DNA of 64,000 bases, taken from Gymnothorax reevesii (lineage: Eukaryota; Chordata; Actinopteri; Anguilliformes; Muraenidae). Shown one piece after another: positions 44,196 through 56,500 of this stretch (within the stretch, counting starts at the first letter, position 1; every line of letters starts with the position of its first letter). The position numbers and the translations under genes were made by a program. Under the pieces are notes generated by a model, which made no database searches, was not told the DNA's origin, and saw nothing but the letters and a program-made list of their open reading frames with translations. The stretch is taken from assembly GCA_029721435.1 (NCBI GenBank), contig CM056583.1, positions 69,682,120 through 69,746,119 of the forward strand. The letters run 5' to 3'.

Positions 44196-45590
44196 TAAAA
44201 TTAGGCCTATATCGGTCATTCCAAAACTCGAGCTCGTTTTCGTTCCGATCATAGCCAATATGAATGTGTATAATTTGTGATATTGTGGACATATGGTCAC
44301 CCCTACTGACCATTAAATGGCCAAAAAAGTCAAAGACAAATCCAATAATTGAGCTAACCAGTTCAATGTCATTGTTCCGGTTTTTTCTTTCTTTCTCCTG
44401 CGACAAGGATATTTAAATATATTGTGTGCAAAGAAACCAAATTTGCAGCGTATAAATTCGCCATTGTGTTGAACAATGTCGTTTCCTCAAATGCAATTAC
44501 TTAAAATATGCCACAGTCAACACAATGAGCGCACTGAACTTTTACCCTTCTTGGAATGATTGGCCATTTTGTCATAAGGTGGTTTAAGACGGTAAGCAAT
44601 GCCTCTGAACATAAAAATCAACCACTGGTATGGGCCGTAATCGAACTTCATGCAGCTTCATCAATTTATATTCTATTCATGTTCAGAGTAAATGAGATTC
44701 GGCGTTTCTTGAAGACGAAATTTAATGACCGCGCTCCTTAATTAACCAATAATTCTACCGAATCTCCCAATAACGAGCCAGTTAAGGTTCCCAATAATTC
44801 AAAGCATGAAACATACGAATTAGTTCTTCCTTTATATCACCAACCCACCGTTCAAGATAGTCTGCACATTTAACCGGGATGTGCATCAGCTGTTACCTTC
44901 GTCAGTAACATCCCAGAAACTTAAAACGGCAACCAAGTAATTCAGCAATCCTCGCAATATAACGATCAGAGAGAATGACAACTGGAAGTCTGTCATCAAC
45001 ATTCTCTGCCACCACGAAAATCCGTTTTCGAACCCAATCAAGGACGTAACTGAGAACATAGCGTGACACGAAATAGCATTCAGCCAGAAAACTAGTCAGT
45101 TAATGAGAAACCCTGTCCATACCCGGCCTGCTATTCGTGCGGGCGAACTTCACAATATTCCTCACGCCTCTCCGTGTGGTGACGGGGATCAATGAACGCT
45201 GCTAATAAGTCACAAACTCCGCTAAATACCGCTAACTTCAGACCATGCAGTCAAGTAGCTATCTAGTAAGCTAGCTAGGTATCGGGCTAGCTCGCTGACG
45301 TTAACAGGTGAACATAACTAACGACAGTGTAACAAAATGGAGCTTGTTAGCAGCCACGAAAACGAGTTTCGCCAAACAATGGTTCAGCAATCTGTGTAAA
45401 ATCTTTACTCGGAACAATTTAACACATAGGCCAACAACATCTCAACAGAGCTAACGTTAGGTATTGGCCAGCAGACCCATCACTAGTAGGTAGTTATCCC
45501 CCCCGGTCCCCGTTAGCAACTTGCTAACGCCGCTTGAAGAGCAAGTTAATCTTAGTTCAGCTTCCCTAGCGAGCTGAATGCATTAGTTGA
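44196..45590. other. mzt2 intron 1, 5' part
   Basis: No additional exon seen. From about 45230 to 45560 the sequence is rich in GCTAGC/TAGC words. The donor for the probable 5' UTR exon lies at its upper end. Confidence 0.45.
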
Positions 45591-45598
45591 CAACTTAC

Positions 45599-45780
45599 CA
45601 AGCTAGATGGCGACCTAAGTCTGAAATTACATCAAATGTCGCCAGAAATTACTGAAAAATTACATGTCGTACGTTTATAAGACTAACATACGAGGTCAGC
45701 AAATTGCGTGGCGCTTGCTTCACAGATGACGGATTCCCGGCCCGTGTGCTTCAAAAATACTTCCGGCAGGAAACCGATCC
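45599..45780 (-). promoter_or_regulatory. mzt2: Probable mzt2 first (non-coding) exon and promoter
   Basis: On the minus strand a strong donor, AGCTTG/GTAAGT, ends at 45599. It pairs in phase-free fashion with the acceptor CCCTGCAG ahead of 41013. Just upstream is CCGGAAGT (reverse of ACTTCCGG at 45759-45766), an ETS-family site common at TATA-less housekeeping promoters, in CpG-richer sequence. The transcription start was not determined. Confidence 0.45.
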
Positions 45781-46965
45781 GTTACGAACACTGTCCCGGC
45801 CAAAAACAAGCTCGCCCAGGCCATTTCTACCATGAACTCTTCACGAATAATAAAGCTCGTTGAATTAAAAATAACATATTAAAATGTGTTAACATGTGCA
45901 TTATTTTAATGCGCTGAGGAGAGTTTTGCCATCCATGGGCGATAAGCAAAATTTGCAACAAAATGAAAGCGCATCTCCGCGAAGATTCCAAACCGCGACC
46001 TGCAGTTTACTGTATTTCCGCATCTTCATTTGTTTAGTAAAAAGTAATGTCAAATTTCTCGCTACTTGAGTTCCGTATTTCTACAAACTTTGTCTAACGT
46101 GGCTTGGTTGCGATGTGGAATGCATCAAGGGGCGTCTGGCTGTCTACTGAACGACTAAATTGTGACGTGCACAGTATATTCTCCTAAAATTTCATCCTCC
46201 AGATGTAGGAAATCGTGCATTCCCCGCGTTAATTCACTCAATACGAAACATCACACCGGATCTCAGATTAAACAGAACAAATCTGTGGATAAAGACTGCT
46301 ATATAGTTCAAATCCCATTTGTAGACAAAATGTGAATTCCTTCACTCAAAGATTTATTCTTATGTCAAAAAAAAAAGTTGAAGATGAAGTTTTGTATCTG
46401 CAAGTCTGGAATAACATGAAAAAATACTCGCTGCAGATGCAGGTTTAAATAAAATAAAAATTAAAAATTAAAAAATGCTCCGAAGTTTGGTTTGAGTTAA
46501 TCATACAGCACTGCCGAAAAAGAAAAAAAAAAAGAAAAGAAAAAAAATCAGTGAAGTCCCACACGCACAAAACAGCATTACAAGTTGCAGTTATATAGCT
46601 TCAACTAACTGAATATTTTTTTCTATGATGGTTTCATGAAAGATTTGCTCCAGTTATTGCTGCAATTGATCTAGATTAAGGAAAACTCCATGGCTGAGCA
46701 GATTTCATATTTTTGCTTCATGGGTCAGTAGGAAGGGATACTGCAACCAATATACAGTCCATATAATGCCTGCAATTGAAAAAAAAAGCAAATGGACCAA
46801 GTGATGTTCAATCAAATGAAATAAGAGATGATGAAACTAAAGTAACCATGTATGATAAGAGTCCATTCAGCACAGGCTGCTAAACTGCAGTACAATGATA
46901 AAGCACAAAGCTTCACTGTCAAATGAGCTAATTTAGTGTGGTTCAGGTTTCTTTCATAGTACATT
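45781..46965. other. Spacer between the two minus-strand genes
   Basis: No gene seen. A-rich tracts occur at about 46370 and 46520-46550. Confidence 0.5.
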
Positions 46966-46968
46966 TCT

Positions 46969-46982
46969 TTTATTTATTTCCT
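46969..46982 (-). terminator. Probable poly(A) signal of the zinc-finger gene
   Basis: The minus strand reads AATAAATAAA about 120 bases beyond the stop codon at 47097. This would give a short 3' UTR. Confidence 0.5.
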
Positions 46983-47096
46983 ATTCTCAGGACTTAGATC
47001 TAAAATGCTCCATACAGATCAGTTCAGCGTCACAGAGGCCAACGAAAGAGAGTCAGAGAGAGAGAGTTTGACTGACTATGCTATGATTCTACCATC

Positions 47097-47567
47097 TCAG
47101 GTGGTGCGCTGTTTTTTGTTATGTTCCTCGTCCAGCGACTCTGTTTCCAGGGAGTGTTTCCTGGCTAGTGGCACGTCCTGTGACTCTGCCTCCAAAGAGT
47201 GTTCCCCAGCCAGTGGCACGTTTCGCTCTTCTTCTAGCACCTCCACCGAGTAGACTGGAGAAGTGTGGGGCACATCGCTTTCCATTTTCACCTCAGGCTG
47301 GTCAGGCTGAACGTGCATCTCTACCACTTCCAGTCCTGCGAGGGTGGGAGGCTGGCTCTCCGTCCCACTGCTCCGATCTTCCCTGAGGAAGGAGATGCTC
47401 ACAGTCCCTCCGGCTTCGCCCTCCTCACCGTCGAGCGGCAGGCTGAGCTGAAGTACCTTAGCGTGGCCGTTGGCCGGGACCGCGCTGGCTCGACTCAGGA
47501 GCTCCTTCCTCAGGGAGCTCAGCTGTGTTTGTAGCAGCTCGCGGTGCTGGGCCTCCAGGCTTTCTAC
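47097..47567 (-). CDS. Zinc-finger gene exon 8 (terminal)
   Basis: The acceptor CATACAG precedes GTAGAAAGC. The exon encodes 156 residues: the end of the coiled coil (VESLEAQHRELLQTQLSSL), an acidic stretch with GEEGEAGGTVSISFL, and two similar repeats VPLAGEHSLEAES and VPLARKHSLETES. It ends KKQRTT and TGA at 47097-47099. Confidence 0.88.
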   Translation of the reverse strand, partial: VESLEAQHRELLQTQLSSLRKELLSRASAVPANGHAKVLQLSLPLDGEEGEAGGTVSISFLREDRSSGTESQPPTLAGLEVVEMHVQPDQPEVKMESDVPHTSPVYSVEVLEEERNVPLAGEHSLEAESQDVPLARKHSLETESLDEEHNKKQRTT

Positions 47568-50500
47568 CTGTATGCAGTGCACAAGCACACTTTAACAGCT
47601 CTGCTCCACTGCAGCAATTAGGTCAAAGCAGGAAAGAAGACACAAATATTTGTACTGAAAATCATATCGCAAAGTGCAGACTTTACTTGGACGGCAGCAC
47701 CATAAAAATGACCGAAATTTCAACCTAGGTTAAGTTATTTGGATGTGACTACTCACAAATTAAAGCCAACAGTTTCTGTTTTAAGCATTACTTCACTGAT
47801 TTCAAATGCAACATGCAACAGTCCAGAACCAAAAATGAAAAAAAAAGGGTCACTCCCAGCTACTTCCAGACTGTGCTGTTTATTTAAGTAAATTGTATGA
47901 GGGAAAGTGGTTGATGAGAGAATTACAGCAATTTATAATGTACTGAATGTGACCTAATTTCACCATGTTGAAAGTGGATTTGTGGACAAACATCCAAGTG
48001 CACCAAGGTGACACTCACAAGCTTTTTGATCTGCTGTTCGCTGCTCTCTGAAGTGCGGTACAGCTGCAGCTCTTCAAACATCTTCACATTGGCCTGCACC
48101 AGACTGGCCATCTGAGGGCACCAGAGAGACATTTGAAATAGAGAGCTGCAATCAACATCAGCTGCAGAAAATTGAGAAAGTGAGGCCAATTACGAGAGGA
48201 TACAGATAATTTCCCACCACATGAAAGCACAACAAATGAGCAATCTTACATCTGAGGACTTGATAGCACAGCAGCTTATTATGTAGTATATTATCTTTTA
48301 TTTGAAATAAATAGCAAACATGAGGACTGAAACTAGCAAGAATAAGGCAATTTATATGTATTTAGTAACGAAAAAAGGAAGAAAATCTTACATGGAATGA
48401 AAACATGGCTGAATAATAATGGAAACCCTTAATACCACATCATTGAAGGTAACGAGAGTCTAAGGAGCCAGTGCAATTGATTTTTTTTCTTTCAGTCTGA
48501 AGTGTTCATTCAGACTGGATAAAGATCGAATGTACATCCGCTTTCTCCATAATTATAATACACGCTTAACTAGACAGCATTTGAGAAAAAAATTGCACAG
48601 TTGCTGGTTTAGACAAGCCTTTCACTTCCAAACTCATGACGAATAGCTGAAGTCACAAAAACAACCGAAACAAACAGGCTCCATTTAGTGAAACCCTGCA
48701 GCCTACATGCTCTTTCAGGCGCTGGACCTCTGCACGAAGCCTCTTCTCCATGGCTGCACTCTCTGAGCGGAGGGCCTGGTTCTGCTGATGGAGCTCCAGA
48801 ATCTGTTTCTCCAGAAGGCTTTGGTCCAGGCTCTGCCCACCCTACAGCACACATCACAGATCAAGTGTTACAACCTGTTGTCTTATTCCCATGTGGTTAC
48901 TGTTCTTTGCTCTGGGTATGGTTATCTTGGGAGGATTCCGCCTTGATTTTAATGGCATTTTTCCACTTATGAAAGCAGACCTTTTAAGGTTGCCACTTGA
49001 TATTCCTTTTTTTCGGGGCTCGTCCGGGTTGTGAACCCAGGACCTCATGTCCTGGTAACTGCAACACTGTACCTACATTTATCTAATTAACAATTCGGTC
49101 CTCCAGTTTCTTTCAGTCATTTTGACATTTGCACAGTTTGACAATACTAGCTGAGGAGTCAAGAAAAGAGGACAACTTTTCCAGTTATTTAGTTATTAAC
49201 TCCGTGTAGCAAAATCATGGGGGGGAAAGTAATGTAAAATGGTGAATCTTCATATACTGATTGTGTGACTTGGTCACAGTTAGGGCTGTCGGGATTAAGG
49301 AATTGCGATTATTTTAAGCACAATAAAAGTAACTGCCACTGTGAGGCAGACAGACGTGCTTGATTATTACCTTTTCTATGACACATAGCTACCTAATGCG
49401 GTCATTTGAAATGGTTCCGGGAAGAAAACTGTAATTTGAAGTACGCCAATTACCAGCGAGGTAGGACAGCCTCCATCGCTTTACCATAATTAGCTTACCT
49501 TAAACCAATTCCTGCGTACTTTGCCTAATTTGCAATCAAGCAATTTATTCAGCCAACTGACTAATCAAAATCAAAATGTGGCCAATAATGTTGAAGAAGA
49601 GATAATGAGAAGCAGACCGACCTAACCAGGATGCCGTCTTCATTTGAATAAATAGCAGACCTCTGAATTCCATCTCTCGTAGAATTTTTACAGGCCATCA
49701 TTAAAAAGATTTCTTAAAAATAAAATCATTTTAAGATGGTCCTGGTTTTTAAGCGTTTCAAAACATACACAAAGTGGAAAACATTTTGTGAAGCATATCA
49801 AAAAGTGAGAGAAATTATTTTCGCATTGCAATAGATAAATTCAGCGAAGACTTTGTAAACACATTCAGGCAAACGCAAATTTGTGGCATTTTTTATTTGA
49901 TTGTTAAGATTAATTTAAAAAAGTAATTAATAGCTCTTCATTTTGGTCACTTTAGCTAGACTAAATAGCCGACAGCGAAGGTGGAAAACATTCTCTTTAG
50001 GCGTAGCCAATCGAACAGGGCATGTTAATTATTCGCATGCGGCACGGCCAAATGTAAAACTAGAAATAGGCTAATCTAGCAAACGTATTCAGGCAAATTA
50101 CGTGCTGAACAACGCAAAGTTAAGGTCTTAAATAACCATGAAACACGACAGATTTGCCTCAATGTGTTTGCTAGAGTATTTCTAATTTTGCCTTCCACCA
50201 CGCTGCGTGCAAATACGTTAACAGTTACTTGTCACGTTCTATATGCTTAAACAAAATATTTTCCATCTACACTGTTGGTTATTTAGACGCTCAAAAGTAA
50301 ATAAAATCAAGTGCTATGAGTTACTTTATTTTAAATTACATTCATTCAATTATCCAATAAAAATGCCACAAATTTGAGGCAAAGATTCGCCCGAACGTGC
50401 ATTGCCAAATCTTTGGTGCATTTGACAACTGCGTGCGATGCATAATGTGGCAAATAAAATAATGTGGCAAATGAAATTTAACATAGCGAAATGTAAAGTT

Positions 50501-53500
50501 GTACATGAAGGTAATAAAAACATTAGACGGGATTACTTGATGGGAGGTTTAAAACTGGAATGTGCTCCATACGAGAAATATTTGGGAGTGATTGTTGACA
50601 AAACCCTCACAGGCTCTAGCCATTGTGCAGTAGCAGTTAAAAAAGCCAATCGGATGCTGAGATACATTGGCAAAAGTATTGAGTACAAATCTAAGGAGGT
50701 GATGCTTCTTTTGTACAACATATTTGTCGGACCACATCTAGAGTATTGAGTACAGTTTTGGGGACCATACTTTAAGAAAGATATAGAGGCTCTAGAGAAG
50801 TTCAGAGAAGAGCCACTAAGATAATTCCAGGTATAAAAGATGAAAGCTATGAGAAGAGGCTGAAGATCCTTAATCTCTTTAGTCTTAGGAAAAGGAGACA
50901 AAGGGGTGATTTGATTGAGGTCTTTAAATATGTTAAAGGGATTAACAAAGTCAATTATGTAGGATTCCTTCGACCAAGTGTTGTGAGTAGAACTCGAGGT
51001 CACAAATGGAAGTTGACCAAAGGTAAATTTAGCACTGATATTCAGACATATTTCTTCACCAAAAGAGTAATTTCAATGTGGAATAGCGTGCCTGACCATA
51101 TTGTTGAGGCAGAGACCTTGGGGGTTTTCAAGAGCAGGCTTGACTTAAAGCTAGATACCATTGCGTCGTTGAGTATCTGAAGGGATATACTCACAATTGT
51201 ATAAAAAAACAGTTGGGCTGAATGGCCTGCTCTCGCCATACATGTTATGTTACGCAAACGTATTCTCTCTTGTATTCACGTTCGATATGCTTCAGAAAAT
51301 GTTTTCCACTTCATGTAGCCTATATTTTTAAGCACGTAAAACCAGGGCCATCTTAGAATAAGTTAATCTTTTAAGAAATACCTTTAATAATACATCCAAA
51401 ATTCCTCGATGGGAGGTGGAATTAACAGGTCTGCTATTTATTTAGATAATTGACATTCTTTCAATCTAACATGGCAGCCTGGTTAGATGTGTCTGCTTCT
51501 CACTATCCCTTCTTTATCATTATTGGCCACATTTTGGTTTGGATTGGTCAGTTGGTTGAATAAATGGCTTGATTGCAAGTTAGGCAAAGTATACAGGAAT
51601 TGATTTAAGGTAAGCTAATTATGCCAAGGCGATGGAGGCTGTCCAACCTCGCTGGTAATTAGCGGACTTCAAATCACAGTTTTCCTCCCGGAACCATTTA
51701 AAATGACTGCATTAGGTATGTGTCATAGAAAAGGTAATAAGCAAGCACTTATGTCTGCCTCATAATGGCAGTTACTTTTATTGCGCTTAAAATAATCGCG
51801 ATTCCTTAATCGCGCAGCCCTAGTCACAGTTCGCAATTTATGTTCATTACATGCACATGCATATTCAGATCTCTAACCATTTCCCTTTTTCAATCACCTA
51901 TTCCCATCAATAACAATTTTTAATTCTCCTTGTCCAAAAACTGCTTACTAATAACAAGTCCAAAATTTATACATAAGAAACTGATCCCAATTCACATGGA
52001 ACAGATAACAAAGCTATAACAGTACAGCTATAAAATAAACTGCGCAAACAGCTGAAAACTTTAGCAAGTTAGCATATAATTAAATGATACAATGTACAAT
52101 AGAAACCTTTCCTTCGATGTGTATAAACTTACAATTAAATACATCAAATTGTGAAAGTGGTAAACAGAAGAAATCTTAAAAGATCTGGCTTCCTACCGAC
52201 CTGCGAGAAATGTATTGATCAGCCATTTTCAGATAACTGATCACTTGTGTCGTCCAGGCAGACCATACACTCTCCAGAGACGGTGGTGAATATGTATGTC
52301 TGCAACACATTTTGGTTCATTGTACATACGTACCTCTTCTGTGATGATACTGGCTGACGTGTCATATATCAGGTTACCGGTCTCCCCGTCAGGGTCCATG
52401 AGTACCAGCGTCTGCTGTCCTGCAGACTGCTGGGATAGCCCCACTGTCTCCTCAGCTCCCACAATTATCCCATTACTCACATTGCTGTCCTTCAATACGA
52501 TAAACAACAAATCACCACCTCTGAGTCACACAGTTAGAAATGCACTTAAAGTGGTCATATTATGCCCATGCCCTGGTTTAATACTTTCATTTATGTGGAC
52601 TGTTTGCAAACACAAAGCTCCATCCCCTAAAGCCTGCTCTATTGTGATTAGCAGACCGAAGTTCAGGAGGCAGTCCTCAGTGAAATGAAGGAAACATAAT
52701 AGAAGATTGAGAAACGAATAATTTTGGACATGACTAAATACATTATAAATATATATGTATATATGTGTGTGTACATATATATGTATATGTGATGAATGCA
52801 TGTGTGTATATAATATGTGCGTGCATGTCTTTTTTTTTTTTTACTGACTTGCATGTATTCTCTTATTTTTATATTATGCTATATTAATGCTATAATTTTT
52901 CAAAGTGTTAATTGTTGGATGTTGCTATAATTTTAATGCTGACTCCAGGAAGACAGCAGTGACTAATTTGGATCAGAAATAAACAAATAAATAAATGCAT
53001 AACAGGAAAAATAGGCAGTATTTATATTCTGCACAAAGGAATAAAATATTTCAGATCATCCAACTAATTTTAATATAAGACAATGACATGAGCAAACACA
53101 AAATGCAGCTTTTCAAGGATCATTTCATTCCGTAAAGGTAAAGTCTTATTCAACACCTATATCAACCATGTAAAAGAGAAAAAAAAAAAAAAAGTCTGAC
53201 TTGGAAAAAATTTATTCAAACAAAGAAAAAAAAAATTTATATATATATATCACCCTAAAGGGAACAATATATAATATGAATAATAAATATACAAACATAA
53301 ATAATATCACTGCTTTAACAGGAAAACTCTATTCACAAAGAGAGCAAATGCTTGGTTCAAAAGAGATTTAAAATACCTTGGACCCCTCAGTAAGGAGGTT
53401 ATCGGTGTTGGTCGATGTGGAGATGATGGCTTGAGTTAGCACAGGACCGATGGCGCTGTAGTCCCCATTAGTGCCAGTTCCGATGGCAAGGCCACTGTAA

Positions 53501-56500
53501 GCCTTTGGATGTGCCTCTGCACTCTGTTCATAGTACTGACGGTTATTCACCTCCTGAGACCACATATGTACAAGAATTAGCAGCTAATTCATATAAAATG
53601 CATCGTAGCAAGTTTTTCTGACAAGTACCGGCAAATTTCACAACCCTGGTCTAATAAAGCCATCTGAAGCCTCAACTGAAACATTTGAGGTCGGTCACTA
53701 AAGAGTCTAAAGTGTATTCGCAGCTGGGGAACCTTGGCTATAGCCTTGTTTTAGTTTGGTTTTGACAGTAATTCCTGTACAGCCAACAGTGATACTTTGT
53801 GAACCTCATAAGTTGCTGTATTGACGGATTTCTGTACATCTTGCAGTCTATCATGTGAAGACTTCTGTAAACTGCCACACATTAAACGGTTTGTTCAATT
53901 CATAGTCATGCACAAACTGCTTGTACAGCTTAAGTTCAGGTACTTTAACTGGTTCACTTGGGAAGGTCAGTCTAAGTTGTATTTATCCAAACTACTGCAG
54001 CATAATTTTAAAATTCCAGCACATCTCATGAGGGAGTAATGATTAATTAAATGGCCAAGGTAAAACCACTCCTCACTGCCAGTGAATATGCTGAAGCTCT
54101 GCCGGAGAGCTCAAGAGGAAAAAAGTCAAAACCAAAGCAGCCCACCCAATGCTGAGTCCTCGCAGACAAACCTGCGTGATCTGGATCTGAAAGGTAGTGT
54201 GTGGGTTGCGGAAGTGGGTTTTGTAGTGTTTGATGGCCTCATCACGGCGGTTGAAGCCATTTCGGCAGCGGTAGCAGTGCCAGTGAGCTCCTTTGAATTT
54301 CTTCTCCCCTTTAATGGTGCCTACTATCTCACAGTAGTTGCAGCATCGCAGTACCTTCAAGCCTGGGCGGTAGAGAGACAAAATTGGCATGTTAGCGAGA
54401 TAAACCTGTTTAAATTAGGTAAAACTAAAATTATCATGTTTGACTGCAAGAAAAGGCTTTGCCTAAACCTTCAGTCATAGTTTAATGATGATATGCTTTT
54501 GTATTGGAAACTAAAATTCAATGACCTTCAAAAAAAGGAATTCTAAACTCACTCAACATGATGCCAAGAGCAAGGGACCACAAATGCTGTCACCCAAATT
54601 GATCAGTATTACACAAAAAGAAACATCAGAAATGAGGAGTAGCATGCAGTTTCACACAGTGTAAACATATAAAGCATCAGCATTACAACGAATAAGCAAT
54701 CAATTTCAGCAAATGAGTGAATTCTTTTTGAGGTCACTTCTCATACGGAAAAACAGGCAACAGGCCACTTCTCGCTGAAATAACAACATGGAAAAATCCT
54801 GTGTCAGCCCATCGTGAAAGTGTCAACCTTGGTTACTCATAGACGGTTTCAATCAAAGAATCACAATGGATAAAATGCATTGGCGAGGGCCTAATCGAGA
54901 GATAGCCACTTTGCAGATATGACATACCCAAATCCAGTTCAGCTCTGATGTGCATGTTATTAAACTTGCCAACCCAGCTCTTGCGTCAATGGCAATGACA
55001 CATGTGCATTGTGAGTGGGTAAAATGTGGGTCAACTATGAACACAATATCCAAAATAAAACCCTGGTTTTCAGTTTTCCATGAGAAAAGCACTAATGGCG
55101 GTTTTTTAATTGACCTTACGCACTTTCTCTCTAGGGATTCAAGCCTAATGTTCATCTTTTCCCCTCAAACCAACACTGTAAAGTATGCAACAATGCAACT
55201 TTCAGGGAAAAAAATCCTTCCCAAAACTAGCTTTCATAAACTTATTCCAGAATAGCAGCAAAACCTTGTTATTGCACTATGCTTAATTATGGACAGATGC
55301 CTAACGCACCAGCAAACTCAATGCCCTTGTCGACGTGCTTTACGCGGTAGTGCGCCCGCAGGATGACCGGGTCCTGGTAGGCTTCAGCGATGTTGCAGAA
55401 AGGGCAGTGCATGTGGCTCTCCTTAGCCTTGGCTGGGCACGTCTCATCCTGACAAAGCACCGGGTTATAGTTGTGCTCTGTACCCTTCATCCTCACTGAA
55501 GGGTGGGCCTGGAGAAACAGTGTGACGATGTCTTTTCACAAAACATTGCACATAATTTATTGGGAAATGAGACATTAAATGTTTTTATACACTGTTTGGT
55601 TCCTAAGTTAAGCCTAAATTGAGATTGTCTGACCATTAGCCCCAGGGTTCCAGTGGCCATCTTGGATTTGATCTCTCACTCCCCTCAGAGGTCAAATCTG
55701 ACGTCTCTCAACACCTGAAAATAAACCTTATGGTATGAACTAACGATGCTACAAATTTCATACTTTTCTCATGAAATACACATTTGTTGTGATTATCTGC
55801 TCGAAAAATATTTTTCAGTTGACAGACAACTCAGATTTTGCCTTCATGCCCCGTCTTAGAATAGCATCAAGCCAAAAGGAAAATAATTTACTTATCTGTA
55901 AACAGGGGGAAAAACAACACAACTACCAAGTGTGGTAAATAAAGCAACGATAATGTTGAAAATAGAAAAACACAAAATGATCATCCAACATAATGCAAAG
56001 GAGAAAACAAATAGGTCTATAATCAAAATGACCTGGGGATTTATGGAATGGGGCATATTGGTTGCATTATCAATTAACCACACAGCAGCAACAAGGCCCA
56101 AATCTGGGACAACATTTTCAATTAAATTTACCATCCTTTCACAGGGTTGCAGAGGTGGGGTGAGACGCATTACCAAACATATGAATAGCCAGACCATAAA
56201 ACAGGCCCCTATAGCACAAATACATAGAATTGGGGGAAAATAAGGGAAATGCCTTTTCATTAAAAGGGAGACAAAAACCAAGAGGATCTCTGAGAAGACA
56301 TATATGCCAATGAGCTAAAAATTAAAAGCACTCACAGATGCAGCAAAAAGTTATTTCATGACAATGGTACATGTCAAGGTCTGGAGAAAAGTAAGTGAGC
56401 AGTTGATACTTGTTTTCAAGGTGTTGGATGGGAGAGAAATGGGAACTAAACGACAAGAGCCAAATCATTATGGCTTGATAAGTGGGTTAAAGCATCTCTG

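Noticed and set aside
55892..56281. 129-codon minus-strand frame with hydrophobic segments inside intron 1 of the zinc-finger gene
   Set aside because: It looks membrane-like, but no family was recognised and composition (T/A-rich) explains the hydrophobicity.
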